Assembly: GCA_002479035.1 (NCBI GenBank)
Contig: DLLA01000094.1
Span: 11,999-30,336 of the forward strand
DNA length: 18,338 nt
Source: Bacteroidales bacterium UBA7574
GTDB taxonomy: Bacteria > Bacteroidota > Bacteroidia > Bacteroidales > Paludibacteraceae
Direction of reading: 5' to 3'
Positions within the stretch are counted from its first letter, which is position 1. Every line of letters begins with the position of its first letter. The notes beneath the pieces are model-generated. The model ran no database searches. It had not been told where the DNA came from and saw nothing but the letters and a program-made list of their open reading frames with translations. The position numbers were made by a program, and so were the translations under genes. Shown here piece after piece: positions 7,922-14,855 of this stretch.

Positions 7922-8593
7922 ATGAATATCATAAACAATATCATACAGTATCTAACTCCCAACTCCCCCTCCTTGAGGGGGTTGGGGGGAGTCCTGCCCT
8001 CTTTGCGCAAGGTTCTTGGGGGAGTCCTGCTACTTTTCTGCCTGTCAGCCAACGCCTCCACCCTCCCCGCGCTCTTATCCGCGTTGGAGGACAAGACACT
8101 CCGCTCGGACTTCACCATTACCGTCACCGACGACCAGTCGCAACCCATGACCTACTCGGGCACACTCACCATGCACGGCAGGCAGTTCCTTCTGTCGATG
8201 TGGGCTATCGAAACGGCTTACGATGGGCAGACGTTCTATATGTACAGCGCAGATTCTGAGGAACTTACGCTCTCCACGCCCACCGAGGAGGAGTTGCTCC
8301 AAACCAACCCGTTCCTCTACGCCAAGGCACTCGTCCCTGTCTGCAAGGTGGACGAAAAAGTCCTTTCCGGCAAGGGGCAGACCCTCATCACCCTCACCCC
8401 CAACGACCTTTCGGCGGGCATTGCGCGGTTCGTGTTCAAGGTCGAAACCGCCACTCTGCTCCCCTTGTCGGTAGAACTGCGCGAGACCACAAGCAGGACC
8501 ACCTCTCTTCGCCTCACAAACCCCGCGTACATCACTGACCCTCAGTCGTTTACTATCGAAAAGCCCGACGCCTTTCTCAACGACCTAAGATAA
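7922..8593 (+). CDS. lolA: LolA-like periplasmic lipoprotein carrier, with repeat-derived N-terminus
   Basis: LolA carries lipoproteins across the periplasm from the LolCDE complex to the outer membrane. The mature part fits the family: an opening ALEDKTLRSDFTITVTDD, then alternating beta strands (YSGTLTMHGRQFLL, AYDGQTFYMYSADSEELTLS), a helix with LLQTNPFLYAKAL, and a late SVELRETTSRTTSLRLTN strand pair. Length is 223 residues. A type-I signal peptide is visible, with hydrophobic core VLGGVLLLFCL and likely cleavage after SANA. The first 30 residues before it are odd: SPSLRGLGGVL is encoded by the G-rich hairpin element, and LGGVL recurs 11 residues later from a second copy of the element's tail. 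The ATG at 7922 is the only upstream start in frame. trxB follows after 43 nt. The name rests on fold-level resemblance; a LolA-like relative with another client is possible. Confidence 0.8.
   Translation: MNIINNIIQYLTPNSPSLRGLGGVLPSLRKVLGGVLLLFCLSANASTLPALLSALEDKTLRSDFTITVTDDQSQPMTYSGTLTMHGRQFLLSMWAIETAYDGQTFYMYSADSEELTLSTPTEEELLQTNPFLYAKALVPVCKVDEKVLSGKGQTLITLTPNDLSAGIARFVFKVETATLLPLSVELRETTSRTTSLRLTNPAYITDPQSFTIEKPDAFLNDLR
7962..7994. repeat. G-rich hairpin element, copy B (inside lolA 5' coding region)
   Basis: CCCCCTC (7965-7971), loop CTT, GAGGGGG (7975-7981) make a perfect 7-bp hairpin, followed by TTGGGGGGAGTCC. It is read in frame as SPSLRGLGGV. The tail GGGGGAGTCCTGC (7985-7997) is repeated exactly at 8018-8030, 33 bp or 11 codons later. 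Confidence 0.88.
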
Positions 8594-8636
8594 CAAATAC
8601 CCCACCCACAAGCATAAAATCCAAATAAAATACAGC

Positions 8637-9629
8637 ATGAACACCCCAACTACTGACTCTGCTTTGCAGTCCCCCTCTCTGAGGGGGTCGGGGGAGTCTT
8701 TCACCAAATGCCTCATCATCGGCTCCGGCCCTGCGGGCTACACTGCCGCCATCTACGCCTCGCGCGCTAACCTCCACCCTGTCCTCTTCGAGGGCATGCA
8801 GGTGGGCGGACAACTCATGATTACCACCGAAGTGGAGAATTTCCCGGGCTACCCGGACGGTGTCGAACCCTTTCAGATGATGGACGACATGCGTCGTCAG
8901 GCGGAACGTTTTGGCGCAGACATACGTGCGGGCGTGGTCACCAAAGTGGACTTCAGCACCTCGCCCAAGCGTGTGCAGATTGACGACAACGAGTGGTGGA
9001 CCGCCGACACGGTCATCATCGCCACGGGCGCGAGTGCCAAGTTCCTCGGCATACAGTCCGAAGAGGACTACAAGGGGCGCGGAGTCTCGGCGTGCGCTAC
9101 GTGCGACGGGTTCTTCTACCGCAAAAAGACGGTGGCTGTCGTAGGCGGCGGCGACACGGCGTGCGAGGAAGCGTCATACCTCGCGGGGCTGTGCGAAAAG
9201 GTCTATATGATTGTCCGCAAACCCTACCTGCGCGCCTCCGACATCATGCAGAAGCGTGTGCTGGAGAATCCGAGAATCGAAGTGCTCTTCGAGTGCAACA
9301 CCCTGCGTCTCACGGGCGAAGACAAGGTACACGGCGCAGACCTTATATATAAGAAAGGCACGCCCGACGAGCAACTCCGCCACATAGATATTGAGGGTTT
9401 CTTCCTCGCCATCGGGCATCGTCCCAATACGGATTTGTTTGCCGGCTACTTGAACCGCGATGCCGAAGGCTACATCATCACGGACGCCGACAGCCCCCGC
9501 ACGAATGTGCCGGGCGTCTTTGCCGCAGGCGATTGTGCCGACCCGCACTACCGCCAAGCCATCGTCGCCGCCGCCTCCGGCTGCAAAGCCGCCATGGACG
9601 CCGACCGCTTCCTCTCGGCACACGCCTAA
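8637..9629 (+). CDS. trxB: Thioredoxin reductase (NADPH, FAD)
   Basis: TrxB passes electrons from NADPH through FAD and a redox-active disulfide to thioredoxin in the cytoplasm. The 330-residue protein shows the FAD dinucleotide motif GSGPAGYTAA (29-38), the active-site CATC (153-156, in SACATCDGFF), the NADPH motif VVGGGDTACEE (168-178), HRPNT (261-265) and the C-terminal FAD motif GVFAAGDCAD (293-302). The NADPH-phosphate region reads VRKPYLRA rather than the HRRxxFRA of E. coli. The N-terminus is unusual: KCLIIGSG is normally reached within a few residues of the start, but here 23 residues precede it, and QSPSLRGSGES within them is encoded by a copy of the G-rich hairpin element. The ATG at 8637 is 43 nt after the lolA-like stop, so the two are probably co-transcribed. 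Confidence 0.96.
   Translation: MNTPTTDSALQSPSLRGSGESFTKCLIIGSGPAGYTAAIYASRANLHPVLFEGMQVGGQLMITTEVENFPGYPDGVEPFQMMDDMRRQAERFGADIRAGVVTKVDFSTSPKRVQIDDNEWWTADTVIIATGASAKFLGIQSEEDYKGRGVSACATCDGFFYRKKTVAVVGGGDTACEEASYLAGLCEKVYMIVRKPYLRASDIMQKRVLENPRIEVLFECNTLRLTGEDKVHGADLIYKKGTPDEQLRHIDIEGFFLAIGHRPNTDLFAGYLNRDAEGYIITDADSPRTNVPGVFAAGDCADPHYRQAIVAAASGCKAAMDADRFLSAHA
8668..8698. repeat. G-rich hairpin element, copy C (inside trxB 5' coding region)
   Basis: CCCCCTC (8671-8677), loop TCT, GAGGGGG (8681-8687), then TCGGGGGAGTC. Compared with copy B it has four mismatches and lacks one G in the tail. It is translated in the same frame as copy B through SPSLRG; the missing G then shifts the relative frame, giving SGES instead of LGGV. 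Confidence 0.88.
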
Positions 9630-9686
9630 TCTACGCCAGCACGGCGTACCGCGCACGCAAGCGCCACCCGCCGCAGTCACAAACAG

Positions 9687-9730
9687 CAAGCACCCCGAAA
9701 GACCTGTCTGTCAGTCTTTCGGGGTGCTTG
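9687..9730. terminator. Bidirectional hairpin terminator between trxB and tyrS
   Basis: CAAGCACCCCGAAAGAC (9687-9703) and its perfect complement (9714-9730) form a 17-bp stem with a 10-nt loop. It lies between the convergent ends of trxB (9629) and tyrS (9756). Neither side has a strong T-run, so the strength as an intrinsic terminator is uncertain. Confidence 0.8.
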
Positions 9731-9755
9731 TCATCTGTCTCGGAGTATCGTTTTC

Positions 9756-11048
9756 TTACTTCACCACTACGAGGTAGTAGTTCTTCTTGCCTTTCTGGAA
9801 GAGGATGTACTTGTCGTTGAGCAATGCCGTGGTGGTGATGGGCGTTTGGGGGTCGGTCAGTTTCTCTTTGTTCATGGAGAAGCCATTGGCTTGTATCATC
9901 TTGCGCGCCTCACCCTTGCTGGGGAAGATGTGCGTCTTCTCGGCAAGGAGGTCAAGTGGTGCTATACCGGCTTCGAGTTCGGCACGGCTGATTTCGTACT
10001 GCTCTACCCCATCAAATACCTGAAGGAAGGTCTCCTCATCGAGTTTGTGCAGGGCTTCTGCCGTAGCGTTTCCGAAAAGGATGTTGCTTGCCTCCACGGC
10101 AGCATCGTAGTCCTCGCGGCTGTGTACCATCACGGTCACCTCTTCCGCAAGGCGTTTCTGCAGCAAGCGCAGGTGCGGGGCTTGGTCATGCTCGGCGATG
10201 AGTGCGTCAATCTCCGCTTTATCCAAACAGGTGAATATCTTGATATATCGTTTGGCATCCGTGTCGCTCACGTTAAGCCAGAACTGATAGAAGCGATACG
10301 GACTTGTATAGCGGCGGTCAAGCCAGATATTGCCACTCTCTGTCTTGCCGAACTTGCCGCCGTCGGCTTTGGTAATGAGCGGGCAAGTGAGGGCATAAGC
10401 CTCGCCACCGCCCATCTTGCGGATGAGTTCGATACCCGTAGTGATGTTGCCCCATTGGTCGGAGCCACCCATCTGCATCTTGCAGTTCTTATGCTTGTTA
10501 AGGTACACAAAATCATAGCCTTGCAGCAACTGATAGGTGAACTCGGTGAACGACATGCCTTGTGAGAACTCTCCGTTGAAGCGTTTCTTGACTGAGTCTT
10601 TCGCCATCATGTAGTTGACGGTGATGAGTTTGCCCACGTTGCGTGCGAAATCCAAGAAGGTGTAGTCCTTCATCCAATCGTAGTTGTTCACCAACTCGGC
10701 GGCATTGTCACCGTGACCGAAGTCGAGGAACTTCTCCAGTTGCTTCTGTATGCACTCTTGGTTATGGCGTAAGGTCTTCTCGTCCAGCAGGTTACGTTCT
10801 GCAGACTTGCCACTGGGGTCGCCAATCATACCCGTAGCCCCGCCAATGAGGGCGATAGGCTTGTGCCCGCAGCGTTGCAAATGCTTGAGCATCATTATGC
10901 CGCACAAGTGACCAATGTGCAGGCTGTCAGCGGTAGGATCAATGCCCACATACGCAGCCGTTGGCTCTTTCATGAGTTGTTCTTCCGTACCGGGCATGAT
11001 GTCCTGCAGCATACCACGCCATCTGAGTTCTTCTACGAAATTCTTCAT
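9756..11048 (-). CDS. tyrS: Tyrosyl-tRNA synthetase
   Basis: TyrS attaches tyrosine to tRNA-Tyr in the cytoplasm. The 430-residue protein is of normal bacterial length. It has the class-I signature HIGH at 44-47 (in [11 protein letters not shown]), the tyrosine-pocket stretch [14 protein letters not shown] (192-205) and a KMSKS-like loop KFGKT (232-236). A C-terminal S4-type RNA-binding domain follows from about residue 365 ([18 protein letters not shown], then VVVK at the end). The KFGKT form of the signature loop is common in bacterial TyrS. The ATG at 11048 gives the usual N-terminus ([13 protein letters not shown]). It is a single gene: its promoter is about 115 nt upstream, and its end meets the trxB end with a shared hairpin. 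Confidence 0.97.
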   Translation of the reverse strand: MKNFVEELRWRGMLQDIMPGTEEQLMKEPTAAYVGIDPTADSLHIGHLCGIMMLKHLQRCGHKPIALIGGATGMIGDPSGKSAERNLLDEKTLRHNQECIQKQLEKFLDFGHGDNAAELVNNYDWMKDYTFLDFARNVGKLITVNYMMAKDSVKKRFNGEFSQGMSFTEFTYQLLQGYDFVYLNKHKNCKMQMGGSDQWGNITTGIELIRKMGGGEAYALTCPLITKADGGKFGKTESGNIWLDRRYTSPYRFYQFWLNVSDTDAKRYIKIFTCLDKAEIDALIAEHDQAPHLRLLQKRLAEEVTVMVHSREDYDAAVEASNILFGNATAEALHKLDEETFLQVFDGVEQYEISRAELEAGIAPLDLLAEKTHIFPSKGEARKMIQANGFSMNKEKLTDPQTPITTTALLNDKYILFQKGKKNYYLVVVK

Positions 11049-11164
11049 CGACTTAATGGATAAATATCTGTTTCTTTTTCACTCCTTATATATAATATGC
11101 CTTCTTGCAACCCATCTGCTCCCACACCCCTATCCTGCCGCACACTTTGTCGCAATCAGACCGA

Positions 11165-11196
11165 CAAAGTTAGTCGTTTTTTCCGATATACACAAA
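11165..11196 (-). promoter_or_regulatory. Bacteroidetes-type promoter for tyrS
   Basis: On the minus strand TTTG (11196-11193), a 20-nt spacer and TAACTTTG (11172-11165) match both consensus elements exactly. Transcription should start near 11158, leaving a leader of about 110 nt. I see no T-box features in it. Confidence 0.75.
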
Positions 11197-11279
11197 TTCC
11201 ATTCATAATATGTTATTTTCCCCACCTGCTCTCAATACCCCGCATTCCCCCTGTTCATGCACTGTCACGCCGCTCCGCA

Positions 11280-11303
11280 CGTCTTTTTCTTCCGAAAAAG
11301 ACG
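11280..11303. promoter_or_regulatory. Perfect 10-bp inverted repeat between divergent promoters
   Basis: CGTCTTTTTC (11280-11289), loop TTCC and GAAAAAGACG (11294-11303). A smaller palindrome TTCTT-T-AAGAA follows at 11307-11317. Both lie about 50-85 nt upstream of the lipoprotein -33 element and outside both transcripts. They could be an operator or part of an unannotated small RNA; no function is known. Confidence 0.5.
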
Positions 11304-11363
11304 ACATTCTTTAAGAAAACACCAATTTACACCACGAAAAATCATTACGAATAGAAACATTTG

Positions 11364-11395
11364 TTTGTTCACATCAAAAATAAGTAGTACCTTTG
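11364..11395 (+). promoter_or_regulatory. Strong Bacteroidetes-type promoter for the lipoprotein/OMP operon
   Basis: TTTG (11364-11367), a 20-nt spacer and TACCTTTG (11388-11395) match both consensus elements exactly; a second TTTG sits at 11360. Transcription should start near 11402, giving a leader of about 150 nt. Confidence 0.8.
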
Positions 11396-11401
11396 CACCG
11401 T

Positions 11402-11552
11402 TGAGGTCCTTGCCGTGTAGGACCGCCATAGTATGTACAACCATTCACACATAATACTGACAACTATCAGCACATATCGCAAACAGATATCAAACGACGT
11501 GTAAGAAGTACACTAACTTTCTCATTACTAACTATTTAATCTTTCATTCACT
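11402..11552 (+). promoter_or_regulatory. Long 5' leader with start-proximal hairpin
   Basis: Near the predicted 5' end GGTCCT (11405-11410) pairs with AGGACC (11419-11424) around an 8-nt loop. A weaker GTGTA/TACAC stem lies at 11499-11513. The first hairpin is positioned to protect the transcript 5' end. The bases just before the ATG are AT-rich and lack a Shine-Dalgarno sequence. I recognise no riboswitch class. Confidence 0.5.
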
Positions 11553-12620
11553 ATGAAGAAAATTCTTCTCGTAGCACTTGCTACACTCGCACTCATCGGG
11601 TGCAACAACCAGCAATCGCAGTTGGATTTCAACGACATCGTAGGCAGAGCCGTTGTGCAAGGCTACGTCTATGTGGACCGTGGCTATCAGCAGGATGGCA
11701 ACGCCTATGTCCTTATCAACGAACCGGCAGAGGGCTGTGCTGTCGCAGTCAAAGTGCCGTACAAGAAGTACGATGCCAATGCCACAGACGGGGACAAGAT
11801 ATTCGAAGCCGTATGCGACGCCAACGGATTCTATTCCGTTGAAATACCTGTAGGTCAGGCTGCTATCACGGGTGCAACGGTACACACACGCCCGTTCACA
11901 GGCAAGTACTTCGACATGGTCAATGGCAACGTCATGGAAATCGAAGCCTCTTTCGCGGAATCGCAAACATCGGTGGATATTGAGAACGGCAAGACCTTTA
12001 CGGCGGCCAACATGATTGTTACCAAAGACGTTACCGCACCCAACTTTTCACGCCAACAAGTCATCACCCTTTCCGGTCAGATTGCACAGATGTACGAGAA
12101 GCGGACGTGGATTGACAGCGAAGACTATGACAAGGGTTACACGGTTTCGGCGGACAAGCAGAATGCCAATCAGGCTGTAAAACTCAAGGTTGAGTTCTCC
12201 AACAATAATCCCCAGTACGCATCGCAGAAACTGATTTACGACATCACAACAGATGAAACGGGCAACTATACCCTCTCCGCAAACCTCTACGACGTATGGG
12301 ACATCAATGATGTAGAAGTCTCTGTTACTGCCCAGTCATATCTCAGCAGCACCACACACTACTACAAGAAGTTCAACAAGGACGACAAGAAATTCGAGGA
12401 TAAGACCCAGACCGTGGAAGGGTACTATAATGGCTACACCCTCAACGACAAACTCAGCGAAGGCGACAAACTCATAGGTCACACCATATCCACAATGTCA
12501 CTCGACTTTGTGCCCAACTACGCCACACAGACCATCTATGGCATTGGCAACACAAGCATTGACATCGTCAATGGCGAGACTATCTATCTGTCCGACAATG
12601 TACTTGGTTGGCACTACTAA
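11553..12620 (+). CDS. Predicted lipoprotein with two beta-sandwich-like repeats, unknown function
   Basis: The N-terminus MKKILLVALATLALIGCNN is a lipoprotein signal with lipobox LIGC and Cys17 as the acylated residue. The residues after it (NNQQSQ) are not the acidic run of the Bacteroidetes surface-export signal, so a periplasm-facing location is as likely as the surface. The 338-residue mature part seems to contain two related segments. One opens VVQGYVYVDRG and ends NGFYSVEIPVG (about 34-101). The other opens ITLSGQIA and includes TGNYTLSANL (about 171-260). This opening plus a G-x-Y-x-x strand recalls carboxypeptidase-regulatory-like or prealbumin-like beta sandwiches, but I cannot assign a family. 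Cys62 and Cys88 could form a disulfide in the first segment. It shares an operon with the beta-barrel gene 34 nt downstream, so the products may interact in the outer membrane. Confidence 0.8.
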   Translation: MKKILLVALATLALIGCNNQQSQLDFNDIVGRAVVQGYVYVDRGYQQDGNAYVLINEPAEGCAVAVKVPYKKYDANATDGDKIFEAVCDANGFYSVEIPVGQAAITGATVHTRPFTGKYFDMVNGNVMEIEASFAESQTSVDIENGKTFTAANMIVTKDVTAPNFSRQQVITLSGQIAQMYEKRTWIDSEDYDKGYTVSADKQNANQAVKLKVEFSNNNPQYASQKLIYDITTDETGNYTLSANLYDVWDINDVEVSVTAQSYLSSTTHYYKKFNKDDKKFEDKTQTVEGYYNGYTLNDKLSEGDKLIGHTISTMSLDFVPNYATQTIYGIGNTSIDIVNGETIYLSDNVLGWHY

Positions 12621-12654
12621 TCCGTTATTCACTCACAACTAATTGACTGTCAAT

Positions 12655-13575
12655 ATGAAAAAGATATCATGTCTCTTTCTCGCCGCAGCACTGACCATGC
12701 CTATGGTTGCTGCCGAGAAACTCACACCCGAGGAGCGTGCTACGCGCGACTATTCCACATGGTTGCCCGCCAAAGGCGATTTCTCGCTCGGATTCTCGCT
12801 GGACCCTCTCACCACTTATCTGGGCAATTTCTTCAATGGCAACACCAACAATGCCCTGGGTGCTTTGGGTGGAGAACCAATCAACGACGCAGCCTCGCAA
12901 CTCGCTTGGGGCAAGCCCATCGTATCTATCATGGGCACTTACATGCTCTCCGACAACCTTGCTGCCAAGGCAAACGTAGGTTTCGGCTTCTCTGCCACAC
13001 AGAACAACCAATACGCACTTGATGAAGCAGCAGCCTTCCTCGACCCCCTCAGCCGTGCCAAGGTCATTGACTCCGAGCACCGCCACATCGCTACGGGAAG
13101 TCTCGCTTTGGGGGTTGAATACCGTGTAGGCAAGACTCGCCCTGTGCAGGGTGTCTTTGGCGCAGGGGTTAACTACTCTTTTGGCTCCTATAGCAAGAAG
13201 TACACCTATGGCAACGCCATCACCGAGGCTATTCAGGCACCGGACATCGCAGTAGGCACCTATGCCGCACCCGCAGGCTACATGCCGCAAGCACGTATCC
13301 TTACCGAGCAGAACCCCGAACTCATTCACATGGTCGGACTATACGGCAGCGTGGGTGTCGAGTGGTTCGTCGCTCCCAAAATTGCACTTGGTGCCAATGT
13401 CAACGTAGGCTTGTACTATGCCGTCAATCTCGCACGGGCTACCACCTACGAGGGCTGGAACACCATGAGCAAAGAGGTAGAAACCTTCACTGAACTCATC
13501 ACGCCTGCCAACCAAGGTTTCCACTTTGGCACAGACAACATCGGTGCTAACCTCTACGTCGCTTTCTACTTCTAA
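12655..13575 (+). CDS. Predicted outer-membrane beta-barrel protein, unknown function
   Basis: The protein has 306 residues. A type-I signal peptide MKKISCLFLAAALTMPMVAA ends at about residue 20. The mature chain contains many alternating-hydrophobic strands rich in Gly and aromatic residues (NLAAKANVGFGFSAT, ATGSLALGVEYRVG, GVFGAGVNYSFGSYS, GLYGSVGVEWFVAP, ALGANVNVGLYYAVNL). It ends in ANLYVAFYF, with the terminal Phe expected of a BAM substrate. The frame is open from a TTG at 12643, but the ATG at 12655 starts directly at the signal peptide and is preferred. It follows the lipoprotein after 34 nt and is followed by a terminator, so the two make a bicistronic unit. No ligand or enzymatic motif is visible. 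Confidence 0.82.
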   Translation: MKKISCLFLAAALTMPMVAAEKLTPEERATRDYSTWLPAKGDFSLGFSLDPLTTYLGNFFNGNTNNALGALGGEPINDAASQLAWGKPIVSIMGTYMLSDNLAAKANVGFGFSATQNNQYALDEAAAFLDPLSRAKVIDSEHRHIATGSLALGVEYRVGKTRPVQGVFGAGVNYSFGSYSKKYTYGNAITEAIQAPDIAVGTYAAPAGYMPQARILTEQNPELIHMVGLYGSVGVEWFVAPKIALGANVNVGLYYAVNLARATTYEGWNTMSKEVETFTELITPANQGFHFGTDNIGANLYVAFYF

Positions 13576-13628
13576 TCCCCTCGGGACCTCCTGCACTCCG
13601 CTGTAGGATGTCCTGTTTCCTGCAAACA

Positions 13629-13663
13629 AAGAGACTGCCCGCACGCTCGTCAGGCAGTCTCTT
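13629..13663 (+). terminator. Intrinsic terminator of the lipoprotein/OMP operon
   Basis: AAGAGACTGCC (13629-13639) pairs perfectly with GGCAGTCTCTT (13653-13663), with a 13-nt loop, followed by the T-rich CTGTTTACTTTGTT. It begins 54 nt after the beta-barrel stop and may also serve the convergent pfkA transcript. Confidence 0.85.
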
Positions 13664-13674
13664 CTGTTTACTTT

Positions 13675-13707
13675 GTTGGTGGTTGGTTATAGGTTAGTTA
13701 TAGGTTG
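13675..13707. repeat. 11-bp tandem array, three units
   Basis: GTTGGTGGTTG, GTTATAGGTTA and GTTATAGGTTG follow one another with an exact 11-bp period between the terminator and the AT-rich element at the pfkA end. Confidence 0.75.
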
Positions 13708-13751
13708 GTCACTACTCCTTTGCAGATTATGCCCTCCTTTCCCCATACCTT

Positions 13752-13790
13752 TACATACCATCCTTAATTCTTCACTCTTAATTTTTAATT
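13752..13790. repeat. 39-bp AT-rich element at the 3' end of pfkA
   Basis: On the plus strand it reads TACATACCA, then TCC, TTAATTCTTCA, CTC and TTAATTTTTAATT. It aligns with 14817-14855 at 34 of 39 positions without gaps. Its last two bases form part of the pfkA stop codon (13791-13789). Confidence 0.88.
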
Positions 13791-14772
13791 ATATCGAGAG
13801 TATCTTCATCGCAGACCACTTGTCGGCTTTGATATCTTTCTTCTCTTTGATGGCTTTGGTCAGCGGCACATACACGATTTCGTCGTCCTTTATGCCGACC
13901 ATGATACTGCGTTGTTCCTCCAACAATGCCTGAATAGCCGCGATACCCATTCGCGATGCCAATATACGGTCGTTGGCTGTCGGCGAACCGCCACGCTGAA
14001 GGTGTCCGAGTATCGTCACGCGGGTACTGTATTCGGGGTGCGCAGCCTCCACCATCTTGGCTACTGCCTGGGCACCGCCCTCGATAGCATGCTCCTGAAC
14101 AAGCACGATGCTTGAGTTCTTGTCTTTGCGACGCCCTTGACCGATGGCAGCCTCTATCTGGTCCATAATCGTCGCACGCTCGGGAATAATGGCAGCCTCT
14201 GCACCCGCAGCAATAGCCGCATTCAGCGTTAGGAATCCCGCATCACGACCCATGACTTCCACCAGGAACACGCGCTCGTGACTGGTGGCTGTATCACGCA
14301 GTATATCCACACAATGCATGATTGTGTTGAGCGATGTGTCATAACCAATCGACACATCCGTGCCCCACAAGTCATTGTCAATCGTACCCGGAATACCCAC
14401 TACGGGAATGTTGTACTCCTGTGCAAACAGTCGCCCGCCCGTGAACGAACCGTCACCGCCAATCACTATCAGAGCGTCTATCTTCTCTTTCTTTATGGTC
14501 TCATAAGCCTGCTTGCGCCCTTCCTCTGTCTTGAACTCAGGGCAGCGCGCAGTCTTGATAATGGTACCGCCACGCTGAATGATACCACTCACATCCTGCG
14601 TCGTAAACTCCTTCACCTCGTCCTCTATCAAGCCCTTGTAGCCACGATAGATGGCCTTTACCTTAATATCATTGGCAATAGCAGCACGTGTTACCGCACG
14701 CAATGCCGCATTCATACCAGGAGCATCACCACCCGAGGTGAGCACACCGATTGTCTTAATCTTATATTCCAT
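13789..14772 (-). CDS. pfkA: ATP-dependent 6-phosphofructokinase
   Basis: PfkA phosphorylates fructose 6-phosphate to fructose 1,6-bisphosphate, the committed step of glycolysis. At 327 residues it has the length of the short bacterial form. Motifs seen are the nucleotide-binding [14 protein letters not shown] (12-25), GGDGS (105-109), PGTIDND (128-134, catalytic Asp132), MGRDAGF (174-180) and [15 protein letters not shown] (255-269). Gly rather than Asp in the middle of GGDGS points to ATP, not pyrophosphate, as donor. The frame stays open to an ATG at 14826, but the 18 extra residues are unlike the family and the protein normally begins (MEYK)[12 protein letters not shown], so I start at 14772. 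ispH lies upstream on the same strand, 70 nt away, with an AT-rich repeat between; co-transcription is likely, as I see no clear promoter in the gap. Confidence 0.97.
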   Translation of the reverse strand: MEYKIKTIGVLTSGGDAPGMNAALRAVTRAAIANDIKVKAIYRGYKGLIEDEVKEFTTQDVSGIIQRGGTIIKTARCPEFKTEEGRKQAYETIKKEKIDALIVIGGDGSFTGGRLFAQEYNIPVVGIPGTIDNDLWGTDVSIGYDTSLNTIMHCVDILRDTATSHERVFLVEVMGRDAGFLTLNAAIAAGAEAAIIPERATIMDQIEAAIGQGRRKDKNSSIVLVQEHAIEGGAQAVAKMVEAAHPEYSTRVTILGHLQRGGSPTANDRILASRMGIAAIQALLEEQRSIMVGIKDDEIVYVPLTKAIKEKKDIKADKWSAMKILSI

Positions 14773-14816
14773 ATCTTTTATTGTTGGTTTCCAATTATAT
14801 ATACCTCGCCCCACCC

Positions 14817-14855
14817 TACATACCACTTTTAATTCTTCATCCTTAATTTTTAATT
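14817..14855. repeat. 39-bp AT-rich element overlapping the 3' end of ispH
   Basis: On the plus strand: TACATACCA, CTT, TTAATTCTTCA, TCC, TTAATTTTTAATT. It matches the copy at 13752-13790 at 34 of 39 positions. The last codons of ispH (for IKN) and its stop lie in or against the element. Confidence 0.88.

Larger units (their letters stand above)
11049..11552. other. Divergent tyrS/lipoprotein control region
   Basis: The 504-nt region holds the tyrS leader and promoter (to 11196), a central block with a perfect hairpin (11280-11303), the lipoprotein promoter (11364-11395) and its leader. No coding sequence is credible. The section 11197-11279 shows nothing I can name. Confidence 0.8.

Noticed and set aside
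9846..10565. 239-codon plus-strand frame antisense to tyrS
   Set aside because: tyrS is unambiguous on the other strand, and this frame shows no domain and no conserved context.
11049..11158. T-box or other riboswitch in the tyrS leader
   Set aside because: No T-box consensus bulge, specifier loop or antiterminator/terminator pair is visible, and T-boxes are not typical of this phylum.
12643..12654. TTG start four codons upstream for the beta-barrel gene
   Set aside because: The ATG at 12655 directly begins a standard MKK signal peptide; the upstream TTG adds residues with no support.
13789..14826. Longer pfkA start at 14826
   Set aside because: The extra 18 residues ([18 protein letters not shown]) derive from the spacer after the AT-rich element and are unlike the PfkA family, which starts at [16 protein letters not shown].
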